The notes under the pieces: generated by a model
What the model was told of the DNA's origin: nothing
What the model saw: the letters and a program-made list of their open reading frames with translations, nothing else
Database searches by the model: none
Assembly: GCA_016702705.1 (NCBI GenBank)
Contig: JADJDM010000017.1
Span: 1-64,000, forward strand
Direction of reading: 5' to 3'
DNA from: Bacteroidota bacterium
GTDB taxonomy: Bacteria > Bacteroidota > Bacteroidia > B-17B0 > Aurantibacillaceae
Length of the DNA stretch: 64,000 nucleotides
Program-made: the position numbers and the translations under genes
In this document: positions 17,395 through 24,158 of the stretch, in pieces
How the letters are laid out: every line of letters starts with the position of its first letter
How positions within the stretch are numbered: the stretch's first letter is position 1

Positions 17395-17455
17395 AAGTAG
17401 TACTTCTTTAAAACCAAGTACTAGTACTTACATACATAATCAGGTACTAGTACGT
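17395..17455. repeat. Cluster of AGTACTAGTACT-type palindromes
   Basis: AAGTAGTACTT (17395-17405), the perfect palindrome AAGTACTAGTACTT (17416-17429) and GTACTAGTAC (17444-17453) stand within 60 bases. They resemble the inverted repeat at 11178-11217. The cluster separates the outermost minus-strand Rhs tip from the plus-strand gene at 17500. It may be a recombination site or an operator. Confidence 0.45.
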
Positions 17456-17499
17456 ATTGTTTTCATACTTCTATCCGCTTAGTTTTATAAAAACAAAAG

Positions 17500-17964
17500 A
17501 TGAAAACAATTTTCACATTTATACTATTCGTTATTGCCTTTTCAAACTTACAAGCGCATGATGATAAAAAAGCAAAAACAACAAAAGAAAAAGAAGGCAA
17601 ATGCACTGGCAGTGCTAATTGCCGTTCGTGCAAAAACTGTAAATATTGTGCGCATTGCAATAGCGGTGGAAGTTGCGGAGTTTGTAGTTCTGGCTATTCA
17701 GAAACTAAACCAGCAAAAACAAACAAGTACACAACAACTAATATTTCAGAAGGAACAAAGTATATGGTAAGTTCCAACACACTTAATATTCGTAAATCAG
17801 CAGCAACCGATGCCGCAATACTTTGTACACTAAAATTAGGAGACATCGTTACCTACATAGCATCCGCAGGTATACAATGGATAAAAGTAGAGGCCATTTG
17901 TTCTGATGGTACAACCTTTACTGGATATGCTTATAAGAAACTGTTAACAGCAATTGGAGAATAA
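17500..17964 (+). CDS. Secreted Cys-rich protein with bacterial SH3 domain
   Basis: 154 residues. The signal peptide MKTIFTFILFVIAFSNLQAH is followed by a Lys-rich linker. A cysteine cluster (residues about 34-64) has eight Cys in CTGSANCRSCKNCKYCAHC and CGVC, spaced like a metal-binding or disulphide-rich knot. A C-terminal SH3b domain follows (SSNTLNIRKSAATDAAILCT ... GDIVTYI ... WIKVEA ... GYAYKKLL), of the kind that binds cell-wall peptides. It may act at the peptidoglycan. It stands alone on the plus strand, next to the palindrome cluster. Confidence 0.72.
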   Translation: MKTIFTFILFVIAFSNLQAHDDKKAKTTKEKEGKCTGSANCRSCKNCKYCAHCNSGGSCGVCSSGYSETKPAKTNKYTTTNISEGTKYMVSSNTLNIRKSAATDAAILCTLKLGDIVTYIASAGIQWIKVEAICSDGTTFTGYAYKKLLTAIGE

Positions 17965-18024
17965 TAAACTAAACGGAGAACGCAGAAAATCCGACAAAGA
18001 GTATGCAATCTAAATTAAAATACA

Positions 18025-18279
18025 ATGTCAGTTACAAAAATTTTAAATGAAGATTGGACAGAATACGACAACAGAAAAATTAGAGATAGCAGAGACGCTA
18101 AATTTTTTGCATGTACCGAATCGTGGGAAGTAAATTATTTAAAAAGTAAAATCAGGAAATATTATCCATTTACTCCCGAAAAAACTATTGACGATACAAT
18201 TAAAGCATGTTGCCAAAGTATAGATTCACCCCACCCACGCAAGACTTTTGTAGAATGTGTAGCCAAAAAACTGGACTAA
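18025..18279 (+). CDS. Small conserved hypothetical protein
   Basis: 84 residues, soluble, no signal peptide (MSVTKILNEDWTEYDNRKIR). The stretch ACTESWEVNYLKSKIRKYYP and three cysteines toward the C-terminus are its only notable features. I do not recognise a family. It lies 60 bases after the SH3 protein and 78 bases before the two-gene module, all on the plus strand. Confidence 0.5.
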   Translation: MSVTKILNEDWTEYDNRKIRDSRDAKFFACTESWEVNYLKSKIRKYYPFTPEKTIDDTIKACCQSIDSPHPRKTFVECVAKKLD

Positions 18280-18357
18280 ATAATATGATATTATTAATAA
18301 TCTAATTAGAACAATCACATTTAATACAACATTTTAAAAAAATTCGACAAATCGCTT

Positions 18358-19240
18358 ATGGCAATCAAACCTCGTAACATATCTTTCTATTCAATTAAAG
18401 AATGGCATAATGAACCGAATGGCAAAGTATACCCTTCTACACTAACAACAATTATTGAGTTCATTAAAAAACACACAAAAATCAATAGAAAATATAATAT
18501 TAATGTAGATAAATTTTGTTTAATTGAATCAGCAAGCTCTCATCTAGAAGATGGTTATTATGAAATAATTGTAAAAGCGCAAAACATAGCTATAGGCCGC
18601 CTCTTATTAACAGGAAAACTACAGCAGAAAGAGATAATCCTAAAACTATTGATGAAGGAGAAATTGAAAAAGTTCATATCCTTCTTAAATTTGATGAAGA
18701 AGAAGTTATTGCATTTATTGAAAACAATAAATATGGTGCTAATATGAATAATTTCATTGACTATCTAAACCATTTTCTTTCTAAACATGCCAATGATAAC
18801 AACTATGAAAAGGTTTATTATTTCGTTGCAGACATTATACCTAAAATAAATTTCATTGAGGAACTAAGAGCAATGCGAAGAGTAAGCTTAGCGCACATTC
18901 ATGTTGATAAAAAACTTTTAGGAAGCCCATACTTGAATCTAAGCTCGAGAACAATTCATGTAAGACATAGCATCGTAATTGATATAAAATCCGATAAAGG
19001 AGAATCAGTTAAAGAAACAGCAATTGATTGCTTTAATAAGTTTAGCTCAAGAGAAAACAAAAAGACTCAGACAATCCACAAAATTCATATTGAAGGTAAA
19101 AATGAATTGGGAGGAAATATAGTTTTAAGCACAGATTTTATTGGCAAAAAGAAACAATTGATATTGACTACAATAAATATACTGGCGAAATAAATACACC
19201 TGATGCTTTTAGAAAATTAAGAGCTATTTCAAATTTATAA
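18358..19240 (+). CDS. Soluble protein of unknown function, first gene of a two-gene module, frame broken
   Basis: The ATG at 18358 opens MAIKPRNISFYSIKEWHNEP. A break near 18620 and another near 19160 divide the frame. The repaired sequence continues TIDEGEIEKVHILLKFDEEE, then YGANMNNFIDYLNHFLS, RAMRRVSLAHIHVDKKL and a C-terminal EINTPDAFRKLRAISNL, ending TAA 19238-19240. The length is about 293 residues. No catalytic motif is visible. The stop is two bases before the start of a 4-TM membrane protein, so the two are almost certainly co-translated. The pair resembles sensor-plus-membrane-effector arrangements of anti-phage systems, but that is inference only. Confidence 0.6.
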
Positions 19241-19242
19241 AA

Positions 19243-19770
19243 ATGTATATAGATTTTATTTTATTATTTTTTGATTATTTCAAAACAACAACGAGAAGGG
19301 TAGTTGTTTTTGAATGGATTATCCCTCTTATACTGTCCACAATAGCATTCATTGCTCTTTTCACTAACAAAAGTATGACTTCTTTATACATAAACTATCA
19401 GGAAACATTTGTTTCACTACTAGGCGTACTTATAGGGTTCTCAATTACAGTTATTACTCTTTTAATTTCGACAAGTAACGAAAATGTAGAAGGGTTAAAG
19501 AAATTTGAGACCATATATTTTATAGGAAAAAAGAAAATAAATTTGTTTGATCTATTAGTCCTAAATTTTTCATATTCAATAATTATTGAGATTCTTTTAA
19601 TAGTATCAATATTATTTTATCCTTCAATTAAAATAATTTTCCATCTAGATATTATTACTAAGCTTGGGCTTTTTTCTCTTAGTTTTTTTCTGATTTTACA
19701 CGTTTTATTTCTTAATTTAAGAAATGTTTCTGATTTATACTTTACATTAATTTCAAAATCCAATAAGTAA
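19243..19770 (+). CDS. Four-helix membrane protein, second gene of a two-gene module
   Basis: 175 residues with predicted membrane helices at about 22-41, 54-76, 102-126 and 138-159, and short polar ends. No signal peptide, no transport motif and no recognised family. It begins two bases after the upstream soluble gene. Small proteins with four membrane helices serve as membrane-damaging effectors in several defence systems, so an effector role is possible. It could equally be an unrelated membrane anchor. Confidence 0.65.
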   Translation: MYIDFILLFFDYFKTTTRRVVVFEWIIPLILSTIAFIALFTNKSMTSLYINYQETFVSLLGVLIGFSITVITLLISTSNENVEGLKKFETIYFIGKKKINLFDLLVLNFSYSIIIEILLIVSILFYPSIKIIFHLDIITKLGLFSLSFFLILHVLFLNLRNVSDLYFTLISKSNK

Positions 19771-19813
19771 TGAGGATGTTGTGCTATTTTGAATGAGATT
19801 CCAGACTCGGCAA

Positions 19814-20038
19814 CTATAAAGCCTTCAACTCCTCGTTTTTAATTTCTTTATAAATTTTTCTTAACGAAGCAGTATCTCTTAACGGATAATCAAATCCCAA
19901 ATTAGAGTAATAGATGCCGTCTCTTTTTATACTAATATCAACTTTATCTCTAGAATATACTTTAACGTGAGGATTAGACTTTTCTTTATCCTCCACAAAA
20001 CCATATTCCTTCAATAAATCTTCAGTCAATATTTTCAT
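19814..20038 (-). CDS. Small hypothetical protein
   Basis: The likely start at 20038 gives 74 residues beginning MKILTEDLLKEYGFVEDKEK; an ATG at 20101 would add an Asp-rich 21-residue extension (MLVWDDDDFLLIFEELELGF). The chosen start fits a compact globular protein (DISIKRDGIYYSNLGFDYPL). Small acidic proteins of this type are frequent beside toxin loci, but no family is recognised. It is convergent with the 4-TM gene. Confidence 0.5.
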   Translation of the reverse strand: MKILTEDLLKEYGFVEDKEKSNPHVKVYSRDKVDISIKRDGIYYSNLGFDYPLRDTASLRKIYKEIKNEELKAL

Positions 20039-20101
20039 AATAAAACCCAATTCTAATTCCTCGAAAATAAGTAAAAAATCATCATCATCCCAAACCAACA
20101 T

Positions 20102-20830
20102 AATCCATCTTCCAATTCAACATCACAGGTAAAAAGGTGTTCCTCAGCAGGCTCCCAACAACAAACCCGCCAAACCAAAACAGTCATTGCTTTTGTATTG
20201 TCTTTTCAAGGCATTACGCAATCACTGTTTTGCCACAAGGGTTGTTTCACAAGTTTGTCATGTTTGTTGTTCTGGTCACGTGCTTTCGTCACGGTAGGCT
20301 CCTTTGTCCTGTGCAGTAGCTTCATTCAGTCAATGTGGTACGCCCGTTTACAAATTTGTCCGTTTCACTGGTATGCAACCGGGCAACCATCTCCATTCAT
20401 TTCAGCCACTACACAGTCCACCGCCTCCCCACTTTTCAGCTCGCCTGCTAGTCGTTCAGGCTGCGGGCTGTCACAGTTTTTGTTCCCACACTTTGCTTTT
20501 CTCCCCACAACCGTAGCTAAAGCAAATACCCCACGCGCAAAACAAAAACTCCGCCAGCCCTTGTGTTTGCAACATAGGTCGCATCCGCACTCATCGTCAT
20601 TCGCGCTCCCATGCTCCCACCTTCACTCCTCTCGCAGCAGGCAAGCACGCACATCGGATTGCAATCCATTTCATTCATTGCAACCTCATCCCCCCCACGC
20701 ACAGCGCCTTTACAAACCACACATCAACATCAGGAATATTATTTTAATAATCCGTTTCATATATCGAATACATTTAATATGAAACTCAAAACCATTTCGA
20801 CTTTGATTTCTCCTCTAATAAAAAACATCG
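20102..20830. other. Gene-free C-rich, G-poor stretch
   Basis: About 700 bases with clearly higher GC than the flanks and a strong excess of C over G on the plus strand. Short open frames occur (for example 20198-20782), but their translations are rich in Ser, His, Phe and Pro with no domain and no codon pattern like the neighbouring genes. I see no gene here. The stretch leads directly into the nested inverted repeats at 20838-21008. Confidence 0.45.
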
Positions 20831-20837
20831 CAAAGTT

Positions 20838-21008
20838 AGGGCTGTCCGCACAAGCCCACCGCACTTGGGTCTATCAAGGTCAAGATGAATTTTGCAAAAA
20901 CAATCTCCACACTTTTTGCGGCTTAGATTAAGGAATTATTTTTTTGTTTTGCCGCAACAGGTAGTATTCTTTTCGCAAAAACCTTGACAGCCCCACCCAA
21001 ACAGCCCT
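20838..21008. ncRNA. Nested inverted repeats, candidate structured RNA or DNA
   Basis: Three complementary pairs are nested in order. AGGGCTGT (20838-20845) pairs with ACAGCCCT (21001-21008), TCAAGGT (20874-20880) with ACCTTGA (20981-20987), and TGCGGC (20917-20922) with GCCGCA (20951-20956). A competing local pair GGGCT/AGCCC exists at 20839-20857. No open frame of interest covers the segment. It precedes the DUF6943-like gene by about 90 bases, so it could be a long structured leader, a small RNA, or a replication or transfer site. Confidence 0.35.
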
Positions 21009-21100
21009 CTTGATTTGGCTTTCTTTTTTATTTTTTTCGGTTTTTATTTTTTCTTTTAAAATATATATATCCGCGCAGCATAATTTTTAAATCTATAATT

Positions 21101-21529
21101 ATGCTCAAATCAAAAATCAAGTGCCATCGTATTGGCAACACTTACAACCAACCACACTTTTTTATTTTATCCAAAGGTCGCAATTCAGGTAAGCCATTGC
21201 CAAGCTATTGCGCTAACAGTTTTGTTTTCGTTGCAGATGATGAAGATGAAAAATGGCATTTCTTTAATCTTTGTCATGCATTATGGCAAGGCAAGTTTTT
21301 TCATCGCTTATTAGTGGGCTCAGTAATTGAGTTTATTCGCATTGATGAATTTGCGGTGGCTCTTCATCATGTTAACATCAACATCTCACAAAATAAAAAT
21401 GATTTTAAACAACAATTGGATTATATCCACCAGCTCAATAAACATGAACTTAATTTAAGGCAACAAATTAAACTAATCCATCAAGTAAAGCAATCTTTAG
21501 TTCATCAAATGCTTAAAGCAAGGCAATAA
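21101..21529 (+). CDS. DUF6943-like protein
   Basis: 142 residues. Conserved-looking features are SKGRNSGKPLPSYCANSFVF, WHFFNLCHALWQGKFFHRLL and GSVIEFIRIDEFAVAL, followed by a Gln/His-rich helical tail. This matches my memory of the DUF6943 family, found in Bacteroidota mobile regions; function is unknown. It is followed immediately by a strong terminator, and the opposite-strand cassette begins after that. Confidence 0.6.
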   Translation: MLKSKIKCHRIGNTYNQPHFFILSKGRNSGKPLPSYCANSFVFVADDEDEKWHFFNLCHALWQGKFFHRLLVGSVIEFIRIDEFAVALHHVNINISQNKNDFKQQLDYIHQLNKHELNLRQQIKLIHQVKQSLVHQMLKARQ

Positions 21530-21563
21530 AAAAAGCTGCCTCTTTCGGGGCAGCTTTTTTATT
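21529..21563. terminator. Strong bidirectional rho-independent terminator
   Basis: AAAAAAGCTGCC (21529-21540) pairs with GGCAGCTTTTTT (21549-21560) around loop TCTTTCGG. A-run on the left and T-run on the right allow termination in both directions, ending the plus-strand DUF6943-like gene and the minus-strand cassette. Confidence 0.88.
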
Positions 21564-21575
21564 TTTTTCACTAGA

Positions 21576-21764
21576 TTACTTTTTGATTTTCTTAACCAAC
21601 CACTTCAATAATAACGAAACACTAAAACTAACCACTGCACCAAGTGCAGCAAGGACAACTGTTTCGATTATATCTGATGAACCAATGTTCATCACTACAG
21701 TTAAGACTGTTCCGCTAACAGTGCCCAGGATAGTTCCGCTTTCTATGTGATTATGAGTTGACAT
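21576..21764 (-). CDS. Small holin-like membrane protein
   Basis: 62 residues. A short polar start (MSTHNHIESGTILGTVSG), two hydrophobic segments (about 14-27 and 34-53) and a basic tail LKWLVKKIKK. The layout resembles small phage holins, but no family is certain. It is the last gene of a four-gene minus-strand cassette (23189 to 21576). Confidence 0.55.
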   Translation of the reverse strand: MSTHNHIESGTILGTVSGTVLTVVMNIGSSDIIETVVLAALGAVVSFSVSLLLKWLVKKIKK

Positions 21765-21779
21765 GATTAAATAAAAACA

Positions 21780-22112
21780 TTATGCAGTTCTTCCCGAATC
21801 TGCTTTAGTAAGCTTACTGTGTGAACTGATTGAAACTTTTGGAAATTTGCTTTCCGCATGAATTTCCGAAGGTTCAATGTTGATGGTTAACCACTCTTCC
21901 TTTGTTCCACAAATTTCATCGCAGGTTTCTTTTACGCTGCGCGTAGTGTTCTCATCAATTGTTACAATGATTTTACCTACACAACCATCTTGCGATTCGT
22001 GGTTCATCACATCAACATCTTCCTTTTTACGAGCAATTTTATCCGCACAAGGAATAACTTGTAACTCGATTTTTCTTTGCGTTTTCAACGCTTGATTTTT
22101 TTCTTCAGTCAT
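21780..22112 (-). CDS. Cassette protein of unknown function
   Basis: 110 residues, soluble, without signal peptide (MTEEKNQALKTQRKIELQVI). Four Cys are spread through the middle (CADK, DGCVGK, ETCDEICGT). It may be a small cytoplasmic or structural partner of the neighbours. The gap to the next gene is 15 bases, supporting one operon. No family recognised. Confidence 0.5.
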   Translation of the reverse strand: MTEEKNQALKTQRKIELQVIPCADKIARKKEDVDVMNHESQDGCVGKIIVTIDENTTRSVKETCDEICGTKEEWLTINIEPSEIHAESKFPKVSISSHSKLTKADSGRTA

Positions 22113-22136
22113 TTTACAATGATTTTAAAATTTAAC

Positions 22137-22367
22137 TTAATTACTTTTTCTCTCTGCGGCACCTTCATTGGTTGTTACCGCTTGGCTCACTGCAGTTGCT
22201 ACGCTTCCCGCAACAATTAAGTAGCCACCTATGGTAACTATTAATGCAGGAACTGCAATTGGTGATGCCACAATTACGCCGCCTGCGGCAGCTAATCCTA
22301 GTCCAATATTTCTTAATATTTTAAAAAACTTTGGAGTGGGTGCAGTTAATCTTTCGATTAGTTTCAT
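22137..22367 (-). CDS. Small Gly/Ala/Val-rich membrane protein
   Basis: 76 residues. After a basic amphipathic start (MKLIERLTAPTPKFFKILRN), residues 21-66 are almost fully hydrophobic with glycine hinges (GLGLAAAGGVIVA, ALIVTIGGYLIVAGSVA), enough for two helices. The end is polar. Such a peptide could be a coat-like or pore-like component. It lies between a hairpin downstream of the 249-residue gene and the 110-residue gene. Confidence 0.55.
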   Translation of the reverse strand: MKLIERLTAPTPKFFKILRNIGLGLAAAGGVIVASPIAVPALIVTIGGYLIVAGSVATAVSQAVTTNEGAAERKSN

Positions 22368-22402
22368 CGTTTTAATTTTTAATGATTAATAATTTGAACT
22401 TA

Positions 22403-22435
22403 AAAACCTTGTTTGCTTTAAGCAAACAAGGTTTT
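22403..22435 (-). terminator. Long intercistronic hairpin in the cassette
   Basis: AAAACCTTGTTTGC (22403-22416) and GCAAACAAGGTTTT (22422-22435) form a 14-bp perfect stem with a 5-base loop. It lies between the 249-residue gene and the rest of the cassette. It may lower downstream transcription, so that the first gene is expressed more than the others. Confidence 0.7.
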
Positions 22436-22439
22436 AGAT

Positions 22440-23189
22440 TTAGGCTACCTCAACAATGCTTAAAGCATTGTAAGCGCCATTTTTTAGAGAGTATTGAACT
22501 CCGTTCACTTCCTGGAAGAATTCGATTTGTAAAAGAAACAAATCTGTTCCAGGTCCTGCAGGCGCTGCCGCAGGTGTTAAAACAACGTTGTTTGCATTTG
22601 CATCAATTGGAATGTTTACCACATTCGACAATTGTACATCAAACGCATTGTTTGCGAAATCCACTTTAGCCCAAGAACCTTTTACGCTCATGTGAGTTGC
22701 TCCTGATGGGTAAGCGATATCATTTATTGGTGATAAACCATTCATGGTTATAACACCCGTTGCTGCGTCTACAGCATACGGTTTAAATAATACACTCCCT
22801 AAAATTGCACGACTATTGAAATTAAAACCCTTTAGCAATGCTTTCGCAGTTGGTTGAGCTATCGCTGTACCAACTGTTCTTGCGCCTCTTAAAGAGGTCG
22901 AATCAAGGTTTTTAATATCTGTCATCAATTTTGTTAATCGTGAAGTAACACGATTATCAGAAGCTGTCATCATCATGTTGCGCAAAGCATCTCTCAGTAC
23001 TTTCCCAGAACTTGCAGATGATCCAAACTCGGCACCGTTTTCACGGGTACGAACAAAAGCGGCATCGTTTGCGATGCGTGAAGCATCAACGCCCCCTTTC
23101 TCACGAGCCAAGTGGCCATCTTGAGTTTTGTAAAAGGAAATATCTCCGATTTTTCCTTTCAACTTAATTATTCCTTTTTGCTGTGCCAT
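22440..23189 (-). CDS. Putative structural protein of an uncharacterised Bacteroidota cassette
   Basis: 249 residues, no signal peptide, no cysteine. The N-terminus reads MAQQKGIIKLKGKIGDISFY, then DGHLAREKGGVD and AFVRTRENGAEFGSSASSGK, followed by a helical part and a beta-rich C-terminal half (GSWAKVDFANNAFDVQLSN). From memory similar proteins are widespread in Bacteroidota, usually without assigned function. The conserved GxIGDxxFYK start, lack of enzymatic motifs and a hairpin behind the gene suggest an abundant structural subunit. It is the first gene of the cassette. Confidence 0.6.
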   Translation of the reverse strand: MAQQKGIIKLKGKIGDISFYKTQDGHLAREKGGVDASRIANDAAFVRTRENGAEFGSSASSGKVLRDALRNMMMTASDNRVTSRLTKLMTDIKNLDSTSLRGARTVGTAIAQPTAKALLKGFNFNSRAILGSVLFKPYAVDAATGVITMNGLSPINDIAYPSGATHMSVKGSWAKVDFANNAFDVQLSNVVNIPIDANANNVVLTPAAAPAGPGTDLFLLQIEFFQEVNGVQYSLKNGAYNALSIVEVA

Positions 23190-23555
23190 GATTACTTTTT
23201 TTGATTGGTTTTAGATTTCAAAATTTCAGCGCTGCAGTCGCTTCAATTTTGGTGTCACAATTCCTTTATCGCGAATAAGGTTTCCTTCACTATGCAAAAC
23301 TAAATCATCAAATAAGCATAACCATAAAACGGATGCGTTTGCATCACATCGTAAATTTTTGAATCAAAATGTAATTTTTCGACATGAATTGTATACTAAT
23401 AATCCATATCATGAGCATAGATGAAGTATGAAAAAGTGCTTTTTAAGGCAGGAGGGTTTGAACAGGTGAAAAAGTTATCAACTAGGCATTTGTTTTACCT
23501 ATGTTTTACCAATTTTTAAAACCTCAATGAAATCAATACTTACAGAGGCTAAATG
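23190..23555. other. Gene-free interval between the cassette and tRNA-Arg
   Basis: I see no gene here in either strand. It must hold the promoter of the cassette. The part next to the tRNA (about 23460-23555) contains TGTTTTACC twice (23479-23505), reminiscent of sequence left beside tRNA genes by integrated elements, but no integrase frame is present. Confidence 0.4.
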
Positions 23556-23629
23556 TGGCCCCGAGAGGGTTCGAACCTCCAACCCTCAGAATCGGAATCT
23601 GAGATTCTATCCAGTTGAACTACGGGACC
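23556..23629 (-). tRNA. tRNA-Arg (anticodon CCG)
   Basis: A 74-nt cloverleaf on the minus strand. The acceptor GGTCCCG pairs with CGGGGCC (one G-T pair), discriminator A follows and CCA is not encoded. The anticodon stem TCAGA/TCTGA holds loop TTCCGAT with anticodon CCG (plus-strand bases 23593-23595), and the T arm contains GGTTCGAACC. It reads CGG codons. It stands between the unknown cassette and the adhesin cluster, a usual site for element insertion. Confidence 0.93.
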
Positions 23630-23699
23630 AATAATGCAAAAGTACAAATATTATTTATAGGAGATAAAATGTAATTGAATAGATGCAAATTAAGAAATA

Positions 23700-24155
23700 C
23701 TACTTTGTAAAAGTAGCATCAACCGTATCTTTAATTGGATTACCATCATCAATAACATAAGTCATTTTTATGGTTGAAGAATTAATAAGTTTACCTTTTC
23801 CGTTCAGCAAAAATATTCCATTCGCTATTTGTTGATTTGTTGGTGCAAATTTTAAACTATCGCCATATACAATAAGCTTAGCCTTGTTCGCAAAACCAAC
23901 TGCATAACAATTTTCCATCACTAAACTATCCCCAGTTCCATTTAACATATGTACCTGAAATTGCCCAGCTGGTGGATCTCTCCTACTCACCTCAGAACAA
24001 TTCCAGTCAGCTACAAAACGTGTTTTTGGGTCAACAGGATTTGTTGGAGTGGGATTATCTTCTGTATCATCCTTAGCACACTGCACAAAGCATAATGAAA
24101 AAAGGACAGCAGAAATTACTGCTGTCCAATTAAATGTATTAGTTATTTTTCTCAT
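23700..24155 (-). CDS. Lipoprotein downstream of the giant adhesin
   Basis: 151 residues with a lipoprotein signal and Cys in SLCFVQCAKDD, then a Pro/Thr linker and a small beta-rich domain (RFVADWNCSEVSRRDPPAGQ ... SSTIKMTYVIDDGNPIKDTV). The body resembles small Bacteroidota lipocalin-like or outer-membrane lipoproteins, but no family is certain. It begins 3 bases after the stop of the giant SprB-repeat protein, so it is probably co-transcribed and may serve the same surface structure. Confidence 0.65.
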   Translation of the reverse strand: MRKITNTFNWTAVISAVLFSLCFVQCAKDDTEDNPTPTNPVDPKTRFVADWNCSEVSRRDPPAGQFQVHMLNGTGDSLVMENCYAVGFANKAKLIVYGDSLKFAPTNQQIANGIFLLNGKGKLINSSTIKMTYVIDDGNPIKDTVDATFTK

Positions 24156-24158
24156 TTA

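Noticed and set aside
20198..20782. 194-codon open frame in the C-rich stretch
   Set aside because: The translation is rich in Ser, His, Phe and Pro without domains, two frames are open at once, and codon choice is unlike the neighbours. It follows from low stop frequency in C-rich sequence.
23400..23555. Integrase gene remnant beside tRNA-Arg
   Set aside because: The TGTTTTACC repeat and the tRNA position suggested one, but translation of both strands shows no recombinase motif.
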